The notes beneath the pieces are model-generated. The model had not been told where the DNA came from, did not search any database, and was given only the letters and a program-made list of their open reading frames with translations. A program made the translations under genes and the position numbers. 64,000 bases of DNA, from positions 62,001 through 126,000 of the forward strand of contig NZ_JACHIJ010000006.1 of NCBI RefSeq assembly GCF_014203115.1, written 5' to 3'. Positions 33,452 through 41,349 of the stretch are shown here, piece after piece (within the stretch, counting starts at the first letter, position 1; every line of letters begins with the position of its first letter). The DNA comes from Afipia massiliensis. Lineage in GTDB: Bacteria > Pseudomonadota > Alphaproteobacteria > Rhizobiales > Xanthobacteraceae.

Positions 33452-35071
33452 ATGACGGTGATTGAGAACTCCATTTCCCACGCCAGCGAGACCTATCAGG
33501 CCAATCGCGCGGGCATGCTCGCGCAGATCGCACGGGTCAACGCCGTGGTGGGGCGCACCAGCGCGGCATCCGAACTGTCCAAGAAGAGATTCCACGAGCG
33601 CGGGCAGTTGCTGCCGCGCGAGCGCATCGCGCTGCTGCTCGATCCGGGCGCGCCGTTCCTCGAACTCTCCGCGCTGGCCGGATATTGTCTTGATACGCCG
33701 GACCCCGAGAAGAGCATTCCCGGCGGCGGGACCATCGCAGGCATCGGATTTGTGTCCGGCGTTCGCTGCATGGTAACCGCCAGCGATTCCGGCATCGAGG
33801 CCGGATCGCTGCAACCGATGGGGCTCGACAAGCGGCTTCGGTCGCAGGAGATCGCGCTGGAGAACAAGCTGCCGTCGGTGCAACTGGTGGAAAGCGCCGG
33901 CGCGAACCTGATGCGTTACCGCGTCGAGGATTTCATCCGCGGCGGCACCACGTTTCGCAATCTCGCATTGCTCTCCGCAGCCGGATTGCCGGTGATCACC
34001 GTGACCCACGGCTCGTCCACGGCGGGCGGCGCTTACCAGACCGGTCTCTCGGACTACATCGTGATGGTGCGCGGTCGCACGCGCGCGTTCCTTGCCGGGC
34101 CGCCGCTGCTCAAAGCCGCGACGGGTGAAATCGCGACGGAAGAAGAACTCGGCGGCGCGGAGATGCACACCAGCATTTCCGGGCTCGGCGATTATCTTGC
34201 CGAAGATGACCGCGAGGCGCTCGGTATCGCCCGGCAGATCATGGCCGATCTCAACTGGGATCGCGCGCAGCCGGAAAGCGGTGAGCCGGCTCGTGAGCCG
34301 TTGTACGATACGGAAGAATTGCTCGGCATCATGCCGATGGACCACAAGCGGCCCGTCGACATGAAGCAGATCATTGCGCGTATTCTCGACGGCTCAGAGT
34401 TCCTCGAGATTGGCGCGAATTACGGCCCCGCGACCGTCTGCGGTCACGGCCGCATCGGCGGCCAGGCCGTCGGCATCATCACCAACAACGGTCCGCTGGA
34501 CCCGAACGGCGCTAACAAGGCGACGCACTTCATTCAGGCCTGCTGCCAGTCGCGCACGCCGATCCTGTATCTGAACAACACCACGGGCTACATGGTCGGC
34601 AAGGCTTACGAAGAAGCCGGCATGATCAAGCACGGTTCGAAAATGATTCAGGCCGTGACCAACGCCACCGTGCCGCAGATCACAATCTACTGCGGCGCGT
34701 CGTTCGGCGCGGGCAACTACGGCATGTGCGGGCGCGGCTTTCATCCGCGCTTCTGTTTCTCGTGGCCCAACGCCAAGACCGCCGTGATGGGCGGCGAACA
34801 GGCCGCCGGAACCATGGCGATTGTCGCCGAAGCCGCCGCCGCGCGGCGCGGCAAGCCGCTTGAGCCGGAGAAGCTGGAAGCGATGAAGTCGCAGATCATC
34901 GATGTGTTCGAAAAGCAGATGGATGTGTTTGCCACCAGCGGGCGGCTGCTCGATGACGGCGTGATCGATCCGCGCGACACCCGCGCGGTGCTGATCAATG
35001 TGCTGGCGATCTGCCGCGAGGCGGAACTGCGTAATCCGCAGAAGGTCCAGTTCTCGGTGGCACGGCCATGA
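33452..35071 (+). CDS. Acyl-CoA carboxylase carboxyltransferase (beta) subunit, geranyl-CoA-type candidate
   Basis: A 539-residue carboxyltransferase subunit that moves CO2 from biotin to an acyl-CoA. Two crotonase-fold halves are present; the first holds 'HGSSTAGGAYQTGLSDYIV' and 'FLAGPPLLKAATGEIATEE', then LGGAEMH. The second holds 'YGPATVCGHGRIGGQAVGI' and 'GASFGAGNYGMCGRGFHPRF'. The GLSDY...ATEEELGGAEMH pattern is closer to geranyl-CoA carboxylase (AtuC) than to methylcrotonyl- or propionyl-CoA carboxylases as I remember them. I chose ATG 33452; a GTG at 33434 overlapping the previous stop (GTGA) is an alternative. It overlaps the alpha-subunit gene by 4 bases. Exact substrate is uncertain. 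Confidence 0.85.
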   Translation: MTVIENSISHASETYQANRAGMLAQIARVNAVVGRTSAASELSKKRFHERGQLLPRERIALLLDPGAPFLELSALAGYCLDTPDPEKSIPGGGTIAGIGFVSGVRCMVTASDSGIEAGSLQPMGLDKRLRSQEIALENKLPSVQLVESAGANLMRYRVEDFIRGGTTFRNLALLSAAGLPVITVTHGSSTAGGAYQTGLSDYIVMVRGRTRAFLAGPPLLKAATGEIATEEELGGAEMHTSISGLGDYLAEDDREALGIARQIMADLNWDRAQPESGEPAREPLYDTEELLGIMPMDHKRPVDMKQIIARILDGSEFLEIGANYGPATVCGHGRIGGQAVGIITNNGPLDPNGANKATHFIQACCQSRTPILYLNNTTGYMVGKAYEEAGMIKHGSKMIQAVTNATVPQITIYCGASFGAGNYGMCGRGFHPRFCFSWPNAKTAVMGGEQAAGTMAIVAEAAAARRGKPLEPEKLEAMKSQIIDVFEKQMDVFATSGRLLDDGVIDPRDTRAVLINVLAICREAELRNPQKVQFSVARP

Positions 35072-37062
35072 ACCCAACTATGAGCGCGGTGAAGCTGACG
35101 CCGTTCCGCAAAATCCTGATCGCCAATCGCGGCGAGATCGCGCTGCGCGTCATGCGCACCGCCAAGCGCCTCGGCTACGAAACCGTTGCGGTCTATTCGA
35201 CCGCCGATGCGAATGCGCGTCACGTTCGCGAGGCGGATCAGGCGGTGTGGATCGGCGAGTCACAGCCGTCGCAATCCTATCTGCGGATCGACGGCATTAT
35301 CGAAGCGGCAAAGGCAAGCGGCGCGGATGCCGTTCATCCCGGCTACGGTTTTCTCGCGGAGAACGCGGAATTCGCCAAAGCCTGTCGCGCGGCGGGGCTG
35401 GTGTTCATCGGCCCGTCGCCCGAGGCGATCCATGCCATGGGCAACAAGGCCGGCGCCAAGGACATCATGCAGAAGGCGGGTGTGCCCTGCGTGCCCGGCT
35501 ATCAGGGCGAGGACCAGAGCGACGCCACGATGCTCACCGCCGCGAAGCGCATCGGCTTTCCGGTGATGATCAAGGCCGTGGCGGGTGGCGGCGGGCGCGG
35601 CATGCGGCTCGTGCCGGACGAGGCGGCGTTTCCGGATTCGCTGCGTGCGGCGCGCTCGGAGGCGCAGAATGCGTTCGGCGATCCGCACGTCATCCTCGAA
35701 CGTGCCATCGTTCAGCCGCGCCACATCGAAATCCAGGTGTTCGGCGATCGTCACGGCAACGCAATCCATCTCGGCGAGCGCGATTGCTCGGTGCAGCGGC
35801 GTCATCAAAAATTGATCGAAGAAGCCCCGTCGCCTGCGGTGTCGCCGGAGTTGCGCGCGCGAATGGGCGCGACGGCCGTCGCGGCGGTGAAGGCGATCAG
35901 CTATGAGGGCGCGGGCACGCTGGAATTCCTGCTCGATGCTGCTGGAAATTACTACTTCATGGAAATGAACACACGGCTGCAGGTCGAGCATCCAGTGACG
36001 GAGGCAATCACCGGCCTCGATCTGGTCGAGCTTCAGTTGCGCGTTGCGGGCGGCGAGCCGCTGCCGCTAACACAGGACGAGGTGAAGTTCTCCGGTCACG
36101 CCATCGAGGTGCGGCTCTGCGCGGAAGACGCCGCACATGGCTTCATGCCGCAGTCGGGGCGGATGCTGCGCTGGCGCGCGCCGTCGGAATTGCGAGTCGA
36201 GGATGCGCTCGAATCCGGCGGCGAGATTCCGCCGTTCTACGATTCGATGATTGCCAAGATCATTAGCCATGGCGCGACGCGGGACGAGGCTCGGCGCAGG
36301 CTGACGGCGGGTCTGGCGCAGATGAGCGCATTGGGCGTCACCACCAACCAGTCATTCCTCGCGTGCAGCCTCGATCATCCGGCCTTCGCCGCAGGGCAGG
36401 CGACCACGGCGTTCATCGATGAACATTCATCCGATCTGCTTGGCGTGAAAACCAGCGAGGGTCTGCACACAGCCGTCGCAGCGCTTCTGGTTCACGTCTC
36501 GGCCATTGGACCGGTTCATGCGCAGCAGCATCTGGGTCTGGCGCATGGCTATCCGATTCCGATGCGGCTCAACCTCGATGGCCACATCGTCGAGCCGACG
36601 GTGCGGCGCGAGCGCGGCGATGTGTTCCGGGTCGGGCTTGCGGAGTCCGAACACGCCCTGACGCTCGGGGCGCGCAATGGCGATGTGCTTCATTTCACCA
36701 GCGACGGCGTTCTCGACTCAGCGACGTTCGTGCGCGAGGGGGCGGATCTCTATTTCAACTTCGCCGGGGCGACGTCGCATGTGCGCGATCTGTCCCATGC
36801 GGCCGTGATGAAAGCGGGCGATGCCGGGTCGGACGGCAAGCTGCGGGCATCGATGAACGGGCGCGTGGTGTCGGTGCTGGCCAAGGCCGGGGACACTGTC
36901 GCGGCCGGCGCGCCGATCATTGTGCTCGAAGCCATGAAAATGCAGCATGTTCATGCCGCCCCGGTGTCGGGTAAGCTTGCCACGCTGAACGCTGCGGAAG
37001 GCGATCAGGTCACGACCGGATTCGTGATTGCGGAGATCGAGGCAACGCAAGACGCTGCCTAA
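35068..37062 (+). CDS. Acyl-CoA carboxylase biotin carboxylase/carrier (alpha) subunit
   Basis: A 664-residue alpha subunit. The biotin carboxylase domain starts 'ILIANRGEIALRVMRTAKRL' (about 14-33). The ATP-grasp Gly-rich loop is 'AVAGGGGRGMRLV', the catalytic region is 'EMNTRLQVEHPVTEAITGLD', and the BC C-terminal domain follows. The last 75 residues are a biotinyl domain with 'VLEAMKMQH', biotin lysine 624. The arrangement (BC, linker, BCCP) is that of MCC/GCC/PCC alpha chains. Its start overlaps the beta stop (ATGA), so equal synthesis of both chains is expected. It is followed 10 bases later by a crotonase of the methylglutaconyl type. Confidence 0.92.
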   Translation: MNPTMSAVKLTPFRKILIANRGEIALRVMRTAKRLGYETVAVYSTADANARHVREADQAVWIGESQPSQSYLRIDGIIEAAKASGADAVHPGYGFLAENAEFAKACRAAGLVFIGPSPEAIHAMGNKAGAKDIMQKAGVPCVPGYQGEDQSDATMLTAAKRIGFPVMIKAVAGGGGRGMRLVPDEAAFPDSLRAARSEAQNAFGDPHVILERAIVQPRHIEIQVFGDRHGNAIHLGERDCSVQRRHQKLIEEAPSPAVSPELRARMGATAVAAVKAISYEGAGTLEFLLDAAGNYYFMEMNTRLQVEHPVTEAITGLDLVELQLRVAGGEPLPLTQDEVKFSGHAIEVRLCAEDAAHGFMPQSGRMLRWRAPSELRVEDALESGGEIPPFYDSMIAKIISHGATRDEARRRLTAGLAQMSALGVTTNQSFLACSLDHPAFAAGQATTAFIDEHSSDLLGVKTSEGLHTAVAALLVHVSAIGPVHAQQHLGLAHGYPIPMRLNLDGHIVEPTVRRERGDVFRVGLAESEHALTLGARNGDVLHFTSDGVLDSATFVREGADLYFNFAGATSHVRDLSHAAVMKAGDAGSDGKLRASMNGRVVSVLAKAGDTVAAGAPIIVLEAMKMQHVHAAPVSGKLATLNAAEGDQVTTGFVIAEIEATQDAA

Positions 37063-37072
37063 GGAGTCATTC

Positions 37073-37849
37073 ATGTCTGACGCACCAGTTTTGCACGAGA
37101 AGCGCGGCCACGCGTATTGGATCACGATCAATCGCCCCGACAAGCGCAACGCCCTGAACGCCTCGGTCATCGCCGGGATCGTCGATGGTTACCGCCGCGC
37201 CCATGAGGACAACGATGTGCGCGTGATCGTGCTGACCGGCGCGGGGACCAAGGCGTTCTGCGCCGGAGCGGACCTGCAGCCGGGGGCGGGCTTTGCATTC
37301 GACCTGTCGCAGCCCAATCTCGCCTATGCCGACATGCTGCGCATGGCGCAGAACGCGACCAAACCGACCATCGCGCGCGTCAACGGTGTCTGCATGGCGG
37401 GCGGGATCGGGCTGCTGTGCATGACCGACATGGCGGTGGCGGCGGATGATGTGGTGTTCGGCCTGCCCGAAGTGAAGGTCGGCGTATTCCCGATGCAGGT
37501 GCTGAGCCTGCTGCAGGCGATCGCGCCGCCGCGTCTGGTGCGCGAATGGTGTTTCACTGGTGAGCCGTTCACGGCATCGGAGGCGAAGGACGCGGGACTG
37601 CTTAATCATGTGGTGCCCGCCGCCGATCTCGATGCCAAGGTCGAATGGCTGGTGGGACGTCTGATTGACAAGTCGCCGACCGCGATTCGCCGCGGGAAGT
37701 ATGCCATGCGCGCGCTGGCCTCGATGTCGTTCGATCAGGGCATTGCTTATACGGAGTCGCAGATCGCCGTGCTGGCCATGACGCAGGATGCGAAGGAGGG
37801 CCTCGCGGCCTTCGCGGAAAAGCGCAAGCCGGTGTGGACCGGGAAATAG
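37073..37849 (+). CDS. Enoyl-CoA hydratase, methylglutaconyl/isohexenylglutaconyl type
   Basis: A 258-residue crotonase with AAGGAG overlapping the previous stop. The oxyanion-hole segment is 'GTKAFCAGADLQPG'. At the first acid/base site Gly replaces Glu ('CMAGGIGLLCMTDMAV'); the second Glu is present ('VFGLPEVKVGVFPMQV'). This Gly/Glu pattern is what I recall for LiuC and AtuE, which hydrate 3-methylglutaconyl-CoA and isohexenylglutaconyl-CoA, the products of the carboxylase and substrates of the next step. Position directly after the carboxylase pair fits that job. Assignment to AtuE versus LiuC is not possible by eye. Confidence 0.85.
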   Translation: MSDAPVLHEKRGHAYWITINRPDKRNALNASVIAGIVDGYRRAHEDNDVRVIVLTGAGTKAFCAGADLQPGAGFAFDLSQPNLAYADMLRMAQNATKPTIARVNGVCMAGGIGLLCMTDMAVAADDVVFGLPEVKVGVFPMQVLSLLQAIAPPRLVREWCFTGEPFTASEAKDAGLLNHVVPAADLDAKVEWLVGRLIDKSPTAIRRGKYAMRALASMSFDQGIAYTESQIAVLAMTQDAKEGLAAFAEKRKPVWTGK

Positions 37850-37852
37850 CCG

Positions 37853-38730
37853 ATGCCCAAGGTCTGGATCGAAGCCGCGCTGAACGGGCCATGGACCCGC
37901 GCGAAACAGCCAGGCATTCCCGTCGCGGTCGAGGAGATCGTCGCGGACGGTATCGCCTGCGCCGAGGCGGGCGCGGCGATTATCCATGCCCACGCCTATG
38001 ACGTGACGACCGGACATCAGAAAGACGACTGGGAAATCTACGCGCGCATCATCGAGGGAATCCGCGCCAAGGCGGATGTCATCGTTTATCCGACGATTCC
38101 GAGCCCTGCATTGGGGCAGGCCGACACAGTCAAGCGCTTCGGGCATACGGCGGAGCTTGCCAAACGTGACTGATCGAATGGGCGGTGATCGATCCCGGAT
38201 CGGTTCACTTCACGCGCTTCGATGATCTGGCCCACGGCGGGATTTACCAGAATCCGCACGCTGACATTCTTGAGGGCATGCGGATCGCGCGTGCACACAA
38301 TGTCCATCCGAGCTACGCGATCTATGAGCCGGGCTTCACGCGGCTCGGCGCCGCGCTTACGGCCATCGCGCCGCCGTCACCCACGCCGGTCTATCGCTTC
38401 ATGTTTTCGGAAGAGTTCGCCTGGGGCTTCCCACCACGCGAGACCTATCTCGACGCGCATCTGGCGTTGCTGGCGGAAGCGGCCCCCGGTGCGCCGTGGA
38501 TGATCGCAGGCCTCGGTGTCGACATCACGCCATTGATTCCGCACACGGTGGCGCGCGGCGGTCACGTCCGCGTTGGGCTTGAAGACATCAACTGGGGAAG
38601 TACGCAGACCAACGAAGCGCTGGTGAAGGACGCGGTGCGGCGCGTTCGGAAAACCGGCGGCGAACCGGCCACGACGGCTGAAGTCAGAAATGCTCTGCGC
38701 GTGATGGATGCGGCGCGGGGACGATCATAG
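37853..38730 (+). pseudogene. BKACE (DUF849) gene with a one-base frameshift
   Basis: A second beta-keto acid cleavage enzyme gene, about 292 residues if intact. The first part (37853-38173) reads normally through 'AGAAIIHAHAYDVTTG' with the metal-binding HxH, up to 'GHTAELAKRD', then hits TGA. The rest continues in the next frame as LIEWAVIDPGSVHF and runs to a normal end at 38730. Restoring one C at about 38170 (CGTGAC[C]TGATC) would join the two parts perfectly, so this is a single-base deletion. No other damage is visible, so the event is recent or a sequencing error. The start lies three bases after the crotonase stop, in the same operon. The intact copy at 30919 is only distantly similar, so the two are not simple duplicates. 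Confidence 0.85.
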
Positions 38731-38763
38731 CGTGGGATGAGTTAAGGCCGATGCGATAGAGTC

Positions 38764-38805
38764 GTCATCCTGAGGTGCGAGCCTTTGCGAGCCTCGAAGG
38801 ATGAC
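38764..38805. repeat. Palindromic repeat family A, copy 1
   Basis: GTCATCCTGAGGTGCGAGC and GCGAGCCTCGAAGGATGAC form an imperfect hairpin with a short centre. It lies in the 151-base gap after the broken BKACE gene. The same unit recurs at 38819, 49922, 50001 and 50372. Confidence 0.85.
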
Positions 38806-38818
38806 GGGTTCACAATGC

Positions 38819-38866
38819 CGTCGCCCTTCGAGGCCTCCGCTTCGCTTCGGCACCTCAGGGTGACGG
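38819..38866. repeat. Palindromic repeat family A, copy 2 (diverged, opposite orientation)
   Basis: CCCTTCGAGGCCTCCGC...GGCACCTCAGGGTGACG is a diverged copy of the family, inverted relative to the copy 14 bases to its left, so the two also form a larger inverted pair between two convergent transcription units. Confidence 0.75.
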
Positions 38867-38881
38867 CGTGGAACGACGCTC

Positions 38882-39679
38882 CTAGCGCCCCTTGAACACC
38901 GGCTTACGCTTTTCCATGAAGGCGGCGCGGCCTTCCTTGTAGTCTTCGCTCTTGAAACACGCATTGACCAGCTCTTCGCAGCGCTTCATGTTGCGCATGA
39001 GCTCGTCCTTGCAGGCCTCGCCGACGATGAACTTGATTGAGTCCACCGTCAGCGGTGCATTGGCGGCAATCGTGGCGGCGTAGTTCTTCACAAAGAACTC
39101 GAGTTCGTGGTTTTCGACGATGCGGTTCACGAGGCCCATCTCGACAGCTTCCATCGCCTCGAACAGTCGCGCGGTGAAGAAAATCTCCTTGGTGAAGGAC
39201 GGACCGACCACGTCCATCAGCCGCTTCACTCCGGGATAGCCGTAGCCGAGGCCGAGCTTGGCGGCGGGCACCGCGAAGCGTGCATCCTCCGAACAGATGC
39301 GCAGGTCGCAGCAGCTCGCCAGCCCCATGCCGCCGCCGACGCAGAACCCGCGGATCATCGCGATGGTCGGCTTCGGAAACTCGTGCACGCTGGCATAGGC
39401 GGCCTCGACCGCCTCGTTGTATTTCTTCACGCCAGCCTCGGTGGCGCGCTCGTCGCCGAATTTCGAAATGTCCGCGCCCGCGACGAAAGCCTTGTCGCCC
39501 GCGCCGGCCAGGACCACCACGCGGATGCTGTCGTCCTTGGCGTATTCGGTCATCAGCTGGGTGCAGGCTTCCCACATCTCCAGCGACATCGCGTTGCGGC
39601 GCTCGGGATTGTTGAAAATCACATAGCCGACGTTGCCGTCCTTGCGGGAGATCACCTTGTCGGTCGAAGCCATAGCCAT
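38882..39679 (-). CDS. Crotonase-family protein lacking both hydratase glutamates
   Basis: A 265-residue crotonase-fold protein. The oxyanion-hole part is normal ('DKAFVAGADISKFGD'). The two positions that hold catalytic Glu in enoyl-CoA hydratases read Gly ('GGGMGLASCCDLRICS') and Ala ('RFAVPAAKLGLGYGYPG'). It may therefore catalyse an isomerase, decarboxylase, thioesterase or other reaction rather than hydration. Length and the C-terminal 'FLEKRKP'-like end (FMEKRKPVFKGR) are typical. It is 12 bases downstream of a class III CoA-transferase in the same direction, so both probably act on the same CoA ester. The start may be ATG 39679 or 39673. Confidence 0.85.
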   Translation of the reverse strand: MAMASTDKVISRKDGNVGYVIFNNPERRNAMSLEMWEACTQLMTEYAKDDSIRVVVLAGAGDKAFVAGADISKFGDERATEAGVKKYNEAVEAAYASVHEFPKPTIAMIRGFCVGGGMGLASCCDLRICSEDARFAVPAAKLGLGYGYPGVKRLMDVVGPSFTKEIFFTARLFEAMEAVEMGLVNRIVENHELEFFVKNYAATIAANAPLTVDSIKFIVGEACKDELMRNMKRCEELVNACFKSEDYKEGRAAFMEKRKPVFKGR

Positions 39680-39691
39680 GTTCCTTAAAAT

Positions 39692-40876
39692 TCAGACGAC
39701 CTTGCTCTCTTGAAGCGAGGTAATCTCCTGTTCACTGAAACCGAATTCCGTCAGCACCTCAAAGGTCTGCTCGCCGACAAGGGGCGGGCGCGCGGCCATG
39801 CGGCTCGGGGTGCGCGACAGCGTCACCGGCTGGGCGACGAGGTGCTTGCCTGCGTCCGGCAACCGCTGCGCGATGCCGAGGTGCCTGACCTGCTCGTCAT
39901 CGAACACCTGATCGATGGAGTAGATGGGCCCGCACGGCACGCCAGCCTCGTTGAGGATAGTAACCCATTCGCCGGTGCTGCGCTTCGCCATATACGTGCC
40001 GATGGCGGCGTTCAGCGCGTCGCGGTTCTTCGAGCGCAGCGCGATCGTCGCATAGTCGGGATGCGTCAGCAGATCCGGTGCTTCAATGGCCTGCGCAAAA
40101 CGCTCCCAGATCCGCCCGCCGGTGGTGGCGATATTGATGAAGCTGTCGCTGGTCTTGAACACGCCGGTCGGAATGCTGGTCGGGTGATTGTTGCCGGCCT
40201 GCTGCGGCACGTCGCCGTCCACCAGCCAGCGCGCGGCCTGGAAGTCGAGCATGAAGATCTGCGCCTGCAGCAGCGAGGTCTGCACCCACTGGCCTTCGCC
40301 GGAAACATCGCGCTCCAGCAGCGCCGTCATGATGCCGAGCGCGCAGAACAATCCCGCCGTCAGGTCAGCAACCGGAATTCCGGCGCGCACCGGACCTTGT
40401 CCCGGCAATCCGGTGATCGACATCAGGCCGCCCATGCCCTGCGCGATCTGGTCGAAGCCGGGGCGCTTGGAATAAGGGCCGTCCTGTCCGAACCCGGAAA
40501 TGCTGGCATAAACGAGGCGCGGATTGATCGCACGCATGCTGGCGTAGTCGATGCCGAGCTTGTCCTTCACGTCGGGACGGAAGTTCTCGACGATCACGTC
40601 GGCCTTCGCGGCGAGACGCTTGAACACCTCAAGCCCTTTCGGGTCTTTCAGGTTCAGCGTCATCGCGCGCTTGTTGCGGTGAAGATTCTGGAAGTCGGGG
40701 CCGTGACGCGGACCGCCGGGCTGCTCGCTGTCGGCGAGATCGGTCGGCGCTTCGATCTTGATGACGTTCGCGCCCCAGTCCGACAATTGGCGCACGGCGG
40801 TCGGCCCGGAGCGAATCCGGGTCAGATCCAGCACCGTGAAGCGCGAAAGGGCGGACGAGGCGCGGGGAAACGTCAT
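39692..40876 (-). CDS. CoA-transferase family III (CaiB/BaiF)
   Basis: A 394-residue CoA-transferase of the formyl-CoA:oxalate/CaiB family. It begins 'FTVLDLTRIRSGPTAVRQLS' and 'GANVIKIEAP', typical of the Rossmann half. The catalytic Asp is in 'AGIPVADLTAGLFCALG' (near residue 172). 'NFRPDVKDKLGIDY' and 'ISGFGQDGPY' are further family motifs. Such enzymes transfer CoA between a donor thioester and a free acid. It stands between the GlcG-like gene (17 bases upstream) and the atypical crotonase, and is likely co-transcribed with both. The acids involved are unknown. Confidence 0.92.
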   Translation of the reverse strand: MTFPRASSALSRFTVLDLTRIRSGPTAVRQLSDWGANVIKIEAPTDLADSEQPGGPRHGPDFQNLHRNKRAMTLNLKDPKGLEVFKRLAAKADVIVENFRPDVKDKLGIDYASMRAINPRLVYASISGFGQDGPYSKRPGFDQIAQGMGGLMSITGLPGQGPVRAGIPVADLTAGLFCALGIMTALLERDVSGEGQWVQTSLLQAQIFMLDFQAARWLVDGDVPQQAGNNHPTSIPTGVFKTSDSFINIATTGGRIWERFAQAIEAPDLLTHPDYATIALRSKNRDALNAAIGTYMAKRSTGEWVTILNEAGVPCGPIYSIDQVFDDEQVRHLGIAQRLPDAGKHLVAQPVTLSRTPSRMAARPPLVGEQTFEVLTEFGFSEQEITSLQESKVV

Positions 40877-40893
40877 CGATTTCTCCGGCGAGA

Positions 40894-41328
40894 TTACCCG
40901 GCGTTGCCGACGAGACCGGCAGCGGCGATGCCCGCGAGTGCGGCGGTTTCGTCGTTGTCGGAGGTGTCGCCGCTGATGCCGATGGCGCCGAGCAGGTTGC
41001 CGTCCTTGTCATTGATGAGGACGCCGCCCGGCACCGGCACCAGCGCGCCGCGCGCCATGGTGTTGATGGCGTCGACAAAATACGGCTGTTCGTTGGCGCG
41101 CTTGAAGATCGCGCGCGATCCCATGCCCAGCGCCAGCGCGCCGTAGGCCTTGCCGTGGGCGACTTCGCCGCGCAGCAGGCTGGTGTTGTCTTCCGCAATG
41201 AAAGTCTTGAGCGTGCCGCGTGCGTCGAGGATCGCGATGGCCATCGGCTTCAGCTTCAGTTCGCGGCACTTGGCGAGGGCGGCGTCGGAAATCTTGCGGG
41301 CAACATCAAGGGTCAGGTCAGTCATCAA
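40894..41328 (-). CDS. GlcG/HbpS family haem-binding-like protein
   Basis: A 144-residue protein of the GlcG/HbpS family (DUF336). It has the conserved opening 'LDVARKISDAALAKCRELKL', the 'VAHGKAYGALALGMGS' helix and 'GALVPVPGGVLINDKDGNLL' followed by GAIGISGD, all diagnostic. No signal peptide is seen. Members occur next to glycolate oxidase genes in E. coli (glcG) and in haem-sensing pairs in Streptomyces; the biochemical role is poorly known. Here it lies 21 bases downstream of a GlcD/GlcF-like fusion enzyme, which supports a link to 2-hydroxyacid oxidation. Confidence 0.9.
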   Translation of the reverse strand: MMTDLTLDVARKISDAALAKCRELKLKPMAIAILDARGTLKTFIAEDNTSLLRGEVAHGKAYGALALGMGSRAIFKRANEQPYFVDAINTMARGALVPVPGGVLINDKDGNLLGAIGISGDTSDNDETAALAGIAAAGLVGNAG

Positions 41329-41349
41329 ATACGTCCTTTGTGGGGTAGT

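Noticed and set aside
38764-38866. Possible CRISPR-like repeat array
   Set aside because: Only two inverted, diverged copies with no regular spacers and no cas genes; it is a palindromic intergenic repeat.
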